The notes beneath the pieces were generated by a model. That model was given only the letters and a program-made list of their open reading frames with translations, was not told where the DNA came from and did not search any database. The translations under genes and the position numbers were made by a program. This document shows, piece by piece, positions 12,476 through 25,907 of a stretch of DNA of 64,000 nucleotides (position 1 is the first letter of the stretch; the number at the start of each line of letters is the position of its first letter). This DNA is from Ashinkailepas kermadecensis (lineage: Eukaryota > Arthropoda > Thecostraca > Neolepadidae): assembly GCA_034440615.1 (NCBI GenBank), contig JAOTOM010004145.1, positions 124,001 to 188,000 on the forward strand, given 5' to 3'.

Positions 12476-15400
12476 GGAGCTGGACACCGCCCGCAGCTCT
12501 GGCTTCTCAGCGTCCGGCGGCGCGCCACAGTGAGGCGGCAGCGGCAAATGGGCGCAGATCGGGCACCAGCCGTATATTGAGACTCCGCCAGCCTTTCTGA
12601 GTATTTAAACACACGCTGAATCCGCTGAGCAGTTGCCATTGGCGAGCCTGCTCAAAATGCCATTAGCCGTTCCCACTGAATCGACTTAAAAACGCTTCGG
12701 GGTGGATAAGTGGCTTATCGAAGCATTGTCCATCGGCGAAATCTGCTTTGGCAGAGGACTTGAGGCAGGTGATTGATCACGGCCTGAACAGAATGGTAGA
12801 GAAGAGCCGGCTTGGCTGCTGACACTGCGCCACGGCAGCATATCAAACACCGCAGGTGCTCATAAGCCAGCCTGTTCAACATTTTGTAGCACAGTCCAAA
12901 TGTGTAACAGGACTGCTTCGGGGAAAATGGCCGCCGTGACAGCGGCCTGACGTTTGGACACATTGCCATAACAATTTCCAGCATCACACTAAGTTTTACA
13001 TCCTGACGTACCAATGCATGGAAATCCAGTCGCCATTGTCACCACACTGAGATTGGTGTGGTTCCAAATTTCCGCCAAACATGTCTGCACACGCCTAACT
13101 CTGCTCGGGATATTCCCAGCTCAAGGGCAATCCGAGCTTTAATCTCGGCACAGTCGGCAGTCTTCTGCGAACCGATTGGCCTCGCGTCGCCCGCATTAAA
13201 ATATGTCCAATAAAACAAAGACGTCTTCCACCGTGCCCTAGCGGTTTCATTTCCGCCACCGCGCAATATCGCCTCTAGCTCTGCATTTAATTTCCTAATG
13301 CACATTTGAAAATCAGAATTGACGTGGTCAGGAGGACGACGATGCGCGTCTATCTGTCGGCCGAGCTGCCACATGGGCGGTGGGCGCCGGCCGCGCTGCT
13401 GACCTGCCGTCGCCGCAGCTGGACACAATCGGCCGCCATCACTGGACCTGATCACCAGCTGGACACAATCGGCCGCCATCACTGCGCACGCTGCCGTCGA
13501 CATCGACGCGACACCCAACACCTAAGCCGCACCGAAGTGCCAACGCGGCCGCGTGAAGCCCCCTCCCCCCCCCCCACACACCCTGCCCGTCCCTTCTGGT
13601 CGTCACCGAGACCAATTACGCCAAGCGGTCTGCACCGGGGAATTATTCCAACAAACAGGGGCAGCGTGAACGGAAGGCCGGATGGATGGCCATAGTTGGT
13701 GCACCGTGCTGTTGGCACGGCGATTTGCATCCGCAGTGCACGGCCCCACCACCGGCACACGGCCCCACCACCGGCTCACCGGCCTGGTAATGCGGCACAC
13801 ACGCACACTTCGCGCCAAGTTTGGCGCACGCTGACGTATTGCCGGTGCCCGCCCAATAACAGTTATTGGCGACCAAGCTGCTTAGCTGATTTGTAGTCCA
13901 GTGTATGCTCAGCCAATATAGAGGAAAAAACGGCACCGGCTACGCACCAACAGCTGAGGAAGCTAAGCACATGATTTGCGGGAAAGGGAAGTACCGCATA
14001 TACCAGAGAACCACATCTTTCTGATTGCTTGACGCAGAATATATTGTGTGATATGAGACAAACCTGACACGTTAATGCGAAAATTCCTCCCATCTGCTGT
14101 ATTTGGTGTCATAGATACAAATCTGATATTAATTGAGGATGCACGTGCTTCTCCAGCTCATAGAGGTGCATTCCATGAAACATGACACCAACATCGTTGT
14201 GTAGTTTTCGCTGAGCAAAGCGAGCGGGTCTTTGCTTGTCTCCAACAATTTTGGGACCGTTTTACTCCTGGTCAGTATTTTGCTTATGAGTACGTTTGAA
14301 GTGTCCGGTTAGAGAAGATTCTGTGAGTGATGGTAAGTTGGCAGTATCGAAGATTCTTTGCCATTGGCTTTCGGAATTACTCGGAGGACCAAAAATATAT
14401 GAAACGTCCGGTAGATTCTTCGCTAGACGAGAAATATGTTCCGACATCCTTCCTAACAATGTTTGATGCCCAAAGCTCAGAAATTTTATTTTTGTACATG
14501 TATTTCTCCGGAAAAGTTCACTTTTCCAATGATGATATTCTACAAAAGGCTGGCACCTCCAACATTCGCTTACAAACTATTTTTCCTCGGGTCCTCACCT
14601 ACGACAATCTTGGGCGCGACCATACACATCTCTGACTAATGACGGCCTGGAAATGGAGGACATCATCACTTCCTCACAAACCGGCCGCACTTTTTGTGCG
14701 CCTAGTCTACCTCTAACTCCATAAATAACTTGAATTTAACTAAATGGGACGCAACCGACTGGAATTGACGTCATGATGGGTGTTCGGGACACGCCACACG
14801 TGGACTGAAGCGATCCCAATGACGTCACATTGGCCGGCCTGCTTTGAACGCACTTTGTTGCGACACATTCCAAAGTTCCAACTGACTATGCCGAGAAACA
14901 GGAAATAAGAATCACACCGATTGAATGAGCTTTATATTTGCACAATGTTCGTGTTCGATTTCTTATTTTACTTGGTAGGGACTCCGTACAAGTTCGAAGA
15001 TCATAACAATGATGACAATACAAATACTACTCAGAAGTGAAACGAAGTACCAATATTTTATGTTTGGAGCTTGTTCAGTACTCCCCTTAAGCTCTGAAAA
15101 GCAAACTAATTACACACAGGTCACATCTGCTGCGCACGACTCAGTTATTCGATTGGCGTGTTCACCAATTTTTGGAAATATTCCACCAGGGTGCATTAAC
15201 GCGGGGAAAATGCGCAATTATTTCGGCTTTGTTTCCCTAGGCCAAGGATAAGCAGTTCCAGAATTAAACAACGTACAGATATCATATCGCTGAACAATAT
15301 GGCCATCAAAAGGCTGCCCGTGGAATAATAGCTTAACATGGCTGGCTGATACCACATGCACGGATTGTTTCATTCAGAGTTGTACCGTAGACAAGTTGAG

Positions 15401-17104
15401 TTTGGAGCCATTGGAAAATAAATTAATACATGTAATACATTATTTTTGCTTTTTCAATATTTTTTCTGCACATCACCAGATCGAGAGTTGAGAAAGATTG
15501 CTCATTAGGTATCTTATCGGTAAATGAGCGGTTTTTAGAGTCCTGATTGCGTGCATGCTTGTTCACAATACTTATGGGGACTCCTCAATATAAACTCGCA
15601 ATTCAGACATGGCTTCCAAACGAGGACGGGTCAGGTTATCTTACTATTCTGCCGGTAACCGGACCCGGCTAGCTGGCTTACAGCATGCGCGTGAGGTGGT
15701 GAAATAATCCAATCTTATCTTTGAATTGCCCTGGAAAATCCCTCATTATCCCGAGCAAGGAACGACTTGAATTTTGTGCCACAGTTCCAGCGCAATTGCG
15801 GCCAACCATTCGACCATTCTACCAATCATTCCACCTCTCTCATGGGGCGACTAGCGCAATGCGGTAAGAGGCAAAGGTGAAAAGCTGCGAAACACAATCG
15901 CAAGCGGCTGAACGTGTATATCCTGATAATATTGCACGATAATATGATGCGTGCACTCCTCTCCTGATAACTTGCTTGCTCAGAAAAATAGCATGGCTTC
16001 ATATAGGAAGCATGGCTTCCTTTTTTCAGGCGTGCCCATATATTCAGCCTACTCTCCAGCATTCCTGCGAACAGTGTCTGCAGTCCACGCTGACAGTCAA
16101 TGTGTGTTACTTCTGAGGTCACAGGGCGCGCATGGTGCGACCGTAACCTCGGTATGAGAGCATCACCAGCCAGCCGCCACCCAGCGCGGCTTTGGCTTCA
16201 GCTGGCGAGATTGCGTGGCGAACCACTTAAAATATCGGCGGGAATTTATGATTTCTCTATCACTGCTGATGATAACTCGACAAATTGTCAGCAGTAATAT
16301 CAGCCGGCGTCTCGTGGGGGCCATTGATCAAAACAGCCGGTGTAAAAGCGGTGACGATGTAAATTAAAGTTGTTGGCCTGTAAAATGTCGCCAGATACAA
16401 ACGATCGTCTGGAGCGCCAGGCAGGCTCCCGGGAATCGGTTGATAGAGTGAAGATATTACAGCACGCTTTGACGCAGTCTATAATTTGAGGTAGGAAAGA
16501 CTGCTGGCAAAGCAGCGTGGAGATACAGCTAGTGAGCTTAAGTAGTAGTGCATTTCGACGGGCAGTTCAGTAGCAACCCCCCCCCCCCTCAAGAAGAGTA
16601 TTAGATGCAGGAAACTGTTTGCAACGTGCAGCACGTCGACCATGTGAATGTTAGTGTTAAATACCAGTCAGGAACTTTGGAGAGGTAGGTTAATGTAATA
16701 TTTTCTTTTCGCTAGAATAGATCATGGCTTGGTGAGTTTAATTTCATGTTAGGTTGCGCTTATGGCTCATTCGATTGAGATCTCATCTCCGCAAAAGTAC
16801 ATTCCTAAGACACTTGGCCACCCGCCCTTGATGGTTTTCGATAACGATAAAAGAAGCTGGAAATTGGTATATTTAATTACCGGTCTGGCAACACGCGGCC
16901 ACGCGGGTACGTAAAACGATGTGCAACAGGGCTGAAAAAAATACACCGCTCTACTCCCCAACCTAATCAGAGGCACAAGCTTTTCCAAACAAACTTAAAA
17001 ATATCCCATCCTGTCTTTAATGATACGTCAACACACGTGCACCACTTTGAACGCAGCCCACATTGCGGAAGATAACCCAGCCCGCCTGAGGATGGTGTAC
17101 TGAC
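12476..17104. other. Mostly unique region, no identified gene
   Basis: It contains a CpG-rich island at about 13040-13900 (with a C-run near 13560 and a two-copy ACGGCCCCACCACCGGC motif near 13739-13775), then AT-rich unique DNA to 16100, and a C10 run at 16578. One minus-strand frame at 13039-13521 is listed separately. Otherwise I see no supported feature. Confidence 0.4.
13039..13521 (-). other. Unidentified 160-codon open frame in unique DNA
   Basis: This minus-strand frame is not produced by a tandem repeat and contains varied peptide such as CIRKLNAELEAILR and EIKARIALELGISR. I recognise no domain, no signal peptide and no close family. The start shown may not be a real ATG start, and no splice sites were verified. 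The plus strand is also partly open here. It may be chance, a lineage-specific exon or a transposon remnant. Confidence 0.12.
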
Positions 17105-17222
17105 AGCGGCAGCAACAGCGGGCTGCAGCAGCAGCTGCAGCAGCGGCAGCAACAGCAGCTGCAGCAGCGGCAGCCGCAGCAGCAGCGGCAGCCGCAGCGG
17201 CAGCAGCAGCGGCAGAAGCAAA
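17105..17222. repeat. Interrupted CAG/CGG trinucleotide tract
   Basis: About 118 bp of GCAGCAGCGGCAGC-type triplets with CTGCAG interruptions. On the minus strand one frame reads a run of alanines after an ATG at 17225 (MFAS then poly-A); other frames read Cys/Arg or Leu. It could be a homopolymer-amino-acid exon, but without flanking coding evidence I treat it as a microsatellite. Confidence 0.85.
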
Positions 17223-17561
17223 CATGATTCATCGTTGCGGACGGAGATCGACCGATCTCAGCCATAGGTGCTGACTGCCGTGGAGGACTATGACACAGGC
17301 CAGACACCGCTGGCAGCCTGGTTAACATTAACTGGCCAGCAGAGCTGGTACCTGACGCTGTCCATGATCAACACCGTCCACCTTTGACGGCCGGCGCGGA
17401 CGGCGCATCGCATGACAATGGCGGACGGCCATAATCACATCAGGCGGTGGCGCGGCCTGCACATACCTGGCCGGCGCCATATCGCTGATTGGCCTGCCGC
17501 TCGTCAGCCATTGCCGGTAAACAGGCGGCCTGTCGGCCGGCCGGCCACAGGCGCGTCAACA

Positions 17562-17955
17562 CACCGCGCCGGGGGATGGCCAGGCACGTCAACATGTACC
17601 CAACCGGGGGATGGCCAGGCACGTCAGTTCATCTGACCGGGGGATGGCCAGGCACGTCAGTTCATCTGACCGGGGGATGGCCAGGCACGTCAACATGCAC
17701 CCAACCGGGGGATGGCCAGGCACGTCAGCCTGCACCCAACCGGGGGATGGCCGGGCACGTCAGCCCATCCAACCGGGGGATGGCCAGGCACGTCAGCCTG
17801 CACCCAACCGGGGGATGGCCAGGCACGTCAGCCTGCACCCAACCGGGGGATGGCCACGCACGTCAGCCTGCACCCAACTGGGGGATGGCCAGGCACGTCG
17901 GCCTGCACCCAAACGGGGGATGGCCGGGCACGTCAGCCTGCACCCGACCGGGAGA
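17562..17955. repeat. 30-35 bp minisatellite, about 12 units
   Basis: The units share CCGGGGGATGGCCAGGCACG followed by TCA and a variable tail (ACATGYACCCAA, GTTCATCTGA or GCCTGCACCCAA). Most units are 35 bp, with shorter variants. Confidence 0.95.
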
Positions 17956-17959
17956 TTGG

Positions 17960-18330
17960 CGGTAGTCCGGACCCAGCCGCAGCGGCGGTGGGGTTGGCGG
18001 TAACCCAGACCTGGCCGCAGCGGCCGTGCGGTCGGGTTCAGTCTGGACCTGGCCGCACCGGCGGTGTGGTTGGCGGTGGTCCAGACCTGGCCGCAGCGGC
18101 AGTGGGGTCGGCGGCAGTCTGGACCTAGTCGCAGCGATAGTGGGGTCGGCGGCAGTCCGGACCTGGCCGCAGCGGCAGTGGGGTCGGCGGCAGTCTGGAC
18201 CTAGTCGCAGCGATAGTGGGGTCGGCGGCAGTCCTGACCTGGCCGCAGCGGCAGTGGGGTCGGCGGCAGTCCGGACCTGGCCGCAGCGGCAGTGGGGTCG
18301 GCGGCAGTCTGGACCTGGCCGCCTCATCCG
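17960..18330. repeat. 38 bp minisatellite, about 10 units
   Basis: The unit contains GTGGGGTCGGCGGCAGTC, TGGACCT and GGCCGCAGCGGCA. Starts at 18101 and 18139 give 38 bp. A variant unit (CTAGTCGCAGCGATA) recurs at about 18125 and 18201, a 76 bp spacing that suggests a dimer. It directly follows the preceding array. Confidence 0.95.
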
Positions 18331-20107
18331 GCCCACTAATCTCCCGACTCGGCGCAGTAACAACACAATAAATCTGCCCGGCCGTCCCGAGATCAACCCA
18401 GCCGACGGCGCGCCATGATAAACGCGCGCTTTTGGAAGCCTTTTTTCAACGCGGCGACGGCAGCGCCTCGCGGCGGTCGACCACCGAAGCGTGCGCTCCC
18501 CTCGCGTGGTCCGTCGCCTGGAGATAATGCAACGGTGAGCAATAACGAGGGGGATAAATCAAACGCAGGTCGGCCGGCGCACAAAGGTACCGTGCGAGGG
18601 ACGCGAGGGACGCGAGCGACGCGACGGCGATGGCCGCCCGTCGGAAACGGCCCAGGAAACGACGCGGCCGTGCGCGGGGCGAGGGGCGGACGGTAGCAGC
18701 CATGGACCGTGTCGGAGCGTGGCCTGCCCCGCCGGCAGCCGACACTGGCCAGCATTGGCTGTCGACACTGCAATAGTCACCTCCTCTACAGCAGTGGTAG
18801 TTGCCTGACAGCTTTTCGACACGCAACGGTGCTCATTGGCCCTTTACTCGCACACTAATTATGAGCAGCATCACTGTGACGCCTCGGCCGGGTCAACCCG
18901 TCACCTTTTGGGGAACATTCTGGGGCTGTCGTCTATATTAAAATAGGTTAAGAATGGTCAAGCGTTGCACAGCCTCCAGCAAAATGTTACTCTGTCTCAC
19001 CGGGCAGCCCAGCGATACTTTTCAATGATAATATTATCCAAATATTGGCTGGGGTGCATCTGTGGAGCGCGATTGCAAGCCAAGGGGAGCTTGTTGCCTG
19101 AACCTTGACGCCACTACCTTATCTTGAAATTAGAGCTCAACGACATAATTTAAGCAGACAGTTTGATGAGTGGACAATGCTCCGTCTCAGCCGTTTCGGT
19201 CTCGTTCCCGCTGACCAGCATTATCTGGCCAGTCAACGGCTGACCCTCTCAGCCGGGGGTCAAATGCCAGCAGGCGTAGCGACTGGAATCCTGTCTTGTC
19301 AGGACTCGGGAGTCCGATGAAGGCTTGTACTTTAAACATTGGTCTACTTCGGCAGCACTGCCCTCACAAATGTAGAAAAGTGGAAAAGGAATGCCTGTGA
19401 CTGCTACTTTCGCAGCTACCTTTCGCTAAACTTAAACTATCCGTAAATTGAACTGCAATCATCAATCGCACACAAATACTAGAACAATGAGTTTCGAGAA
19501 ACTTCTCAATTCTGTCGTGTTATATTCCCCACTAGGTATTGACCACCGTATGTATACATATATATCCAGATTAAAATATTGTTCCCACAGACCATCGAAC
19601 AGTTTGGACGATACCCAGGATTCGTTGTGAATCGTGGCCGGTACTTCGTGCCACCAAGTGTTCCCATAATCCCGAAAGGCGTCCTCAGCCCATTTGGCAG
19701 CCTAACAGTCTGGAAAAGTGTTCGTAAAATGTGTACTACTCAACTTAGGGCCATAGGACCTTCGGACCCATGGGGCGTTTTGACCAATAGGACACCTTGA
19801 CCAGTTCACAGGGGAAAATACGGTTGCTCGATTCTTGAATGGAATCGAGTCGACTTGAGTTTCCTCAACATGCTTAGCAACTGCGTGCGTGCGCGCGCGC
19901 GTGTGTGTGTGTGTGTGCATGCTTGTGTGCGTGCCTGTGTGCGTGTCACATTATGATGATAATCGACATATGCACCCATGCAATTTATGGCAATTAATAA
20001 TAATTAAACAAGACTATTTGAGGAAAGGTCAGTTTCGAATCAGCGTGCGGAGATCAGGATATGAACCAGGAACAGGAAAAACGACAGTTGTCATGAATCA
20101 CAATCTG
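18331..20107. other. Unique region with CpG-rich start
   Basis: 18331-18840 is CpG-rich with a small GGGACGCGA triplicate near 18597-18620. The rest is unique AT-rich DNA, with a (GC/GT)n run at 19890-19920. No gene recognised. Confidence 0.4.
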
Positions 20108-20430
20108 ACTCGGCTCAACTGCTCTATGTACGAAGACTCAGCTCAACTACTCTAAGTACGAAGACTCGGCTAAACTGCTCCAGGTATGAAGACTCGGCTC
20201 AACTGCTATGGGTATGAAGACTCGGCTAAACACCTCTAGGTATGAAGACTCGGCTCAACACCTCTAGGTATGAAGATTCGGCTCCACTGCTCTAGGTATG
20301 ATGACTTGGCTCAACTGCTCTTGGTATGAAAACTCGGCTCAACTGCTCTGGGTACGAAGACTCGAATCAACTTCGGCTCAACTACTCCAGGTACGAAGAC
20401 TCGGCTCAACTGCTCTAGGTACGAGGATGA
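20108..20430. repeat. 28 bp minisatellite, about 11 units
   Basis: The unit is GACTCGGCTCAACTGCTCTA followed by GGTACGAA or GGTATGAA. Units drift by single substitutions, and one unit near 20358-20375 is rearranged. Confidence 0.95.
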
Positions 20431-20639
20431 GTGGATTGGCTACACTGTCAGTGAGTGCAAGTCTGGAGGGGAGTTTCGGACATTTATAACTGGAGCACTG
20501 GGAGCCTCAGGGCGATACCAATAGCATCACAGGAGCATTCTGAACGTAATAGCGGGTCGGCCTGACATTCTAAAGGGATGCTTTGTAGCATCATTAGAGG
20601 GAAGTTTTTACAAGCCCAGAGGAATACACTGATAACCAT

Positions 20640-21190
20640 ACTGGGCCTTGGCAGGTCTGGACCTGCCACAGCCCATTATGGTTATCGAGAAGGGAGCCAT
20701 GGTAGTTTCAAACGGGTGCCCTGGTAGATCCAAAGGGAGTCCCTACAGTTCCAGAAAGGGGCAAGCTAAATTATCACATTTTTGGTCCAAGCGCCCTCAA
20801 ACTCAAATAACTAATCAGAAAGCGTCACATGGTAAAATCAGTTGCTCCCTAGCATATTTGATAACTTTCGAGAGGCGAAGGCACCTTGGAATCTGCGGAC
20901 GGGCGTGCTGGTATCGTCATGTGTGCAATGAGACTGTTAGAGGCACATGGGGCCATTAGAAGGGAGCACCGGACCTTCATGGAAGAGCTCTGACCACTTT
21001 TGGATGCGCTCTGAAATCTCACGGGAGCACCCTGATTAATTCAGAGGGGCACATGCACTCAATCCCAAAGGGCACCTGTTAATCCCATAGGGTGCTTTGG
21101 GAATCACAGAACCCGAGGGGCGCCGGGTTCAATTTCAAGGAGCGTCCTGACTAATGCTGATGGGCGCACTGGCAGGCCTAGGAGCCGTAT
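20640..21190. repeat. Decayed tandem repeat of about 30 bp
   Basis: There are recurrent, highly diverged blocks like AGGGGCACCTG followed by ATTAATCC and a purine stretch. They suggest an old minisatellite. The period is not exact, so the limits are approximate. Confidence 0.45.
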
Positions 21191-24030
21191 CTTTAGTGGC
21201 ATCCCCGTGGCTCTAAAAACGGCGCTTTGGGTTTTTCTTCATCATCGCACTGATTCCCCTTCGTATGTATCCACATGCTTCCAGAACATGCGGGCCTCAT
21301 CAATAATAGATAACGATTGCGGAGAGGTCATTGGGGAGCCTTTTCCAGCAGCCCGGGACTCGCACCCCTGCGAACGCATCGGCGATTGCACGTCTGCGTG
21401 CCGGTCGGCCGGCGCAGCACGGCGGCCAGCGCGAGCTGGCGGTGGTCGCCACGTGTGGCTGGCTCGCCGTACCAGCGTGCGTCGCCGCTGGGCCACAGCC
21501 GTCACCGACCCACCAGATCACGCTCGCCCAGGGACCTGTTAGCCGGCGACTCGGACCGCCGCAGCGCGGCCGACGACGCACACCAAATCAAAACAAGCGA
21601 GATTTACTGGCCGACCCGGTCGTTGCACACACGATATTGCTGAACTTTAGGCATAATAGTGAAGTGGCAAGACTGGAGATTAGCTCGAGTGTAAACAGGC
21701 GCGCAGACGCAGCCGGTGCTAGCGCCGTCTCAATGGGTTTATTTGGAGGATGTATCGAGATGTCGACGGCGGGGACGCACCCGTTGAACGCCATTCGACG
21801 GTGTCGCTCCCTTGCGCCAGAAGCTGCCGAAGCCGGACGCGTCCAACTTTCCCAGTGCCCTGTCAATAGTCGTAAGTAATCAAACCGGATCCGACCGAGA
21901 AAAATGGCCGGCTTGTTGACACGTTGTGCATACACCGAGCCACCCCTTCCCGTTACTGCTCTGTCCGACTGCCGTTCAAGGCGGAGCTGCTTTCAAAGCG
22001 GCAAGCGCGAACTACGAACTACAAACTAGGAACCGCCCGGGCGCTGTTCATTTCACCGCTTATTGAAAAATCCTTCGCTCCTCAAGTTTCCAGTCTCTCG
22101 AACTATGCGCGCCTTCTGCGACCTGGTGGCACATTCCCGCTCTGCCGAATCATTATGCGATTTCTCACATCCTGTGTAAGCATTTCCGTCGATTTACTCA
22201 CCCATCTTTTGTGTAGATCCACCAATTGTTACAGTTAGCGTACACAAGAAACAAACTCCTCCCACCATAGCGTTTATTCCCAGCTCGCACTACATTTCGA
22301 TTTATTCATAGATCGGATGATTTAATAACAGTTTCACATCTACCTACAAAGCCCAAGACAACTTCTCGTCCTTTGGTCTTCCCGGAACTCATAAAGTGGC
22401 TGCCTATAGTGCATTATTTGCCGCCTGCGATGCACATTCTTGGCATACTGAGGAAAACATACTTCAAGAATAAACAGCAGCCTTGATAATTATCACCAGC
22501 TGAGGCACTAACAAGGGATATTATTACTCCAACCTGGTATAAGCGCAGACTTCAAACCAAAGGTAACCCGTATGCGGCGAAAGACGGCCGAATAATTATG
22601 AGGTATTCGATACAAATGTGACGCCGGCCTTAACTGGTGCATCGCCATTTTGTCTCGTATGACTAATGGTTCAGACCACGAAAAGTGTGTGTGGGGGGGG
22701 GGGAGCACATTCTCCCACGCGTTCTGATGACCATAACGTTGGCAGCACACGTAGGAAACACAAGAGACGAGTTCATCGTGCACAGATTCGAACCTTAAAT
22801 GGAATAAGAAATTAAAAACGTCGTAGAACATGTATTTTCAGAATAGCACCAGGGAAAGTCGTGATGAGCTAAATCTAATAGAGTGGTGAAAATATCCATT
22901 TGTCAACCAGACAACTTCAAGGAGAACCGAGTGCATGAGCCGTTTGGATCGTTATTCCGTCAGGAGAAAAAAAAAACATGCCATTTTCACGATACATTTA
23001 TTTGCGATTGTCGGTACAATTAGAGCACTTTGTTCTTACTTCACTTGAGAACACAGATAAAAACACAGACCTTTTTCTTTGGATCTAGGTGATTTTTTTG
23101 TTGTTGTAGCTAACTCTGTTTACATGATGGTTGCATTTATCTGATGCGGCCACTGAATATTTGTCGCACCGCAACTGCAGCTGTGCGGAATATGACGGGA
23201 GCATCGCACGAGTGGGGACAGATACTTGCATCCAGTTTTCACTTATGCTTGAAGCTTTGGCAACAGCTGCGGAGTTTTCGTCTACAGGAGAGAGAACACT
23301 GCTGCTAAGGTGCTGCCGCAGTGGCGAAAGAACCACGCTGCTGAAAGCCAGCATCAGGTACAAGACAAGAATCTGACATCATTATTTCGCGTTATTACAA
23401 GTACTTTATTGCAACTATATTATTTCAATCATCACACGATCTCAACTTCATTACAAGAAAGCATAAGATTGACGTATATTTGTATTTCCCCTATCTCTCA
23501 AAAATTATATTTCATCATTTGGTATAGTTTTGCTTTGGGAATCTCGACAAAATCACCTCTCCAGATAATTAACAAGAAAAAGCAACGTTCATTCCACTTA
23601 ATAGAGCATGAAAAAGATCACTTGCTTGGTGCATACAACATGGATGGAACCAGAATGCACACGGCTTCACATGACCGCAAAGGGACAACAGACATGAACA
23701 GACAACAGACATGCGCGCTGGAAACCTCACTGTAATTCTAGCACGATAGAAACGCACATTTGGCTATGTTTAGAGTAAAATGATGTGATGCATGAGACCG
23801 ATATATGCTTAACACTATCAGCATGAACACACGGATTATCTGGTGAAAACAAAATAGTTACACCTGAGACGCACATCACACGCACGCTCCGCGATGCTCT
23901 GAACACAACATGACCACTGACGGCTCGTGTACGTACAGAAGCCAATGGCTTTTACGTGAAGTCTGCTAGCGTCATCTCCAAGCGACACGACCCAGCGCAT
24001 GATTCATGTATCGGGGAACAAAGCGTCACC
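21191..24030. other. Unique region, no identified gene
   Basis: A CpG-rich island at about 21330-21900 is followed by AT-rich unique DNA. There is a G11 run at 22692. Frames of up to 182 codons in the island overlap open frames on the other strand and show no known domain. Confidence 0.4.
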
Positions 24031-24265
24031 GGATCCAGCTGCCAGGCGCCGATGGCGACAGCGGATCCCCTGCGTGACAGCGGTTGTCCTCTCCGGATCC
24101 AGCTGCCAGGCGCCGATGGCGACAGCGGATCCCCTGCGTGACAGCGGTTGTCCTCTCCGGATCCATCCGGCCGATGACAGCGGTTGTCCTCTCCGGATCC
24201 AGCTGCCAGGCGCCGATGGCGACAGCGGATCCCCTGCGTGACAGCGGTTGTCCTCTCCGCCCATG
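24031..24265. repeat. 64 bp tandem triplicate
   Basis: Three copies of a block starting GGATCCAGCTGCCAGGCGCC and ending GTGACAGCGGTTGTCCTCTCC. The first two begin at 24031 and 24095. A partial 38 bp copy (GGATCCATCCGGCCGATGAC) is inserted before the third at 24197. Confidence 0.95.
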
Positions 24266-24527
24266 GCTCATCCCTCCCGTGGAAGAGGCGCAAAGCCCGG
24301 GGAGAACAGCTCCAGCGTGGTTCACTCGCATCACCGATCCATCGAACGCGACGTAGGAGAGTGTGGAAGACTGGTCTCGGCCGCATACACCGCTCCGGTG
24401 TGGCGCACCCATCTACCGGCCTGAGATGACCTGCCATATCGTCTCGGCCGTGGCCATTTTTCACGCGTTCAGCGGAATACATAGCGGTGACGCCAAAAGC
24501 GCAAAGCGCGAGCACCGAAAAGTGAAG

Positions 24528-24702
24528 AAGAAGAGGAACCCTTGATTCTTTTACGACGTATTCGACTGCAGGGTCATATGGCGTCGCCAGCCTCTCACGC
24601 TGATTGGTTGCGAGTTGACTTGGTAATCCTGCCGCTTGTGAGATTCGAACCCACGATCTTGCGATCACGAGTCCAACGTCCTCCCGACTGAGGACGATGG
24701 AA
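24528..24702 (-). mobile_element. tRNA-derived SINE, Lys-like head, TTC tail
   Basis: Read on the minus strand, the element starts with a tRNA-like head: an A-box-like CTCAGTCGGGAGGACG, then GATCGCAAGATCGTGGG running into the B-box GGTTCGAATCTC. It continues into a body with GGCGACGCCATATGACC and GTCGTAAAAG, and ends in TTCTTCTTC (plus strand, near 24528). The body matches the copy at 59216-59400. No clear target-site duplication was found, so the ends are approximate. Confidence 0.75.
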
Positions 24703-25344
24703 AGGAAAAGAGGGCAATTGGGATGAGAGACAGTGCTGAAGCAAGGCCGTCAAATATAGGTGCACCATAGAAAAGTACTCCGCAATTCCAGGAACGCATT
24801 TATATATCCCGTTGTATGAAAGGTATTGCTTGGTGATCATTTTATGGTTCAGTCTCTGGTATGCAGAGCAATACAATGCAGAATGGACAAAAGTGCAATA
24901 CTGGGTGCTGATAAGGATTCAGGCTTATTGATATTCTCACGACAATAATTTTCATATTCAGCTCACCACCAGAGCGGATTTTGAAGTATATCTAGGCGTT
25001 CTATCGAGAGCCATCGGCACCCAATCGAACCGGGCTGGAGCTCACTTGGCAGATTAACACATACAGACACAAAAAGCAAGGTGTGTAGCACTTATGCCTT
25101 ATTTACCTATGACGAGATCTCAGCTCTGAGAGCTGCAGACAGGTGAGGAGCGACATTCACGGCCGAAATCTGGGGGGTGGGGGGTGCTGAAATATTTATC
25201 ATGGATAAAAGTGAGACTGCAGATCTTTGAATACGTTCGGGTTTATTGAGGAGCAGGAAACAAAAATGACGAATTGTTGAACACATCCAAGCTTCGTATT
25301 GCACAAACGAACAAAACTAAAGCCTTACGTACGGTACGAAGGAA

Positions 25345-25347
<3 letters not shown>

Positions 25348-25399
<52 letters not shown>

Positions 25400-25425
25400 T
25401 ATATACATATATGTATATATATATA
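25348..25425. repeat. (AAT)n and (AT)n microsatellites
   Basis: A run of about 17 AAT units followed by TATATACATATATGTATATA. Confidence 0.95.
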
Positions 25426-25907
25426 TTACATCCTTTAAACACGACATCGTTCCTATGAGATTTGTTGATGGTATATGTACGGGCGTGAGGAGGTAACTAC
25501 AGTTGAGATAGCATCATACATTTCAATGAGGGTGGGGGAGGGGGGGGGGGGCCCTCCCCGAAAAGTTTTTTGTCTGCATAATAGACATCGTAATTCGTAG
25601 GCTTAGTGACTTCGGACCTCCTGCAACGGATATTTTGGGATAAATATAAACCGCTGGAAGAGGCTACCGTGACATTGATGGCGAATTTGCAACACGTGCT
25701 AGTGATGCAGGTGTCAAGTGGACTTTCTGCGCCCCTCTTGCAGGTTAGCCAATTGCACGACATTGGCGATCAGCCCACAAAAAGATACAAACCCGCGCAT
25801 TTGCACCACTGCGGAACTAAAATTTGCATATGTTATGTTTGGTTTTCTTCCTTGCTGTGTTTCACTGTTGTCAATCTTGGTATTATGACCGTTCAGGGTG
25901 TGTTATT

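Noticed and set aside
22508..22831. 107-codon minus frame
   Set aside because: It spans a G-run and has no recognisable domain or exon signals.
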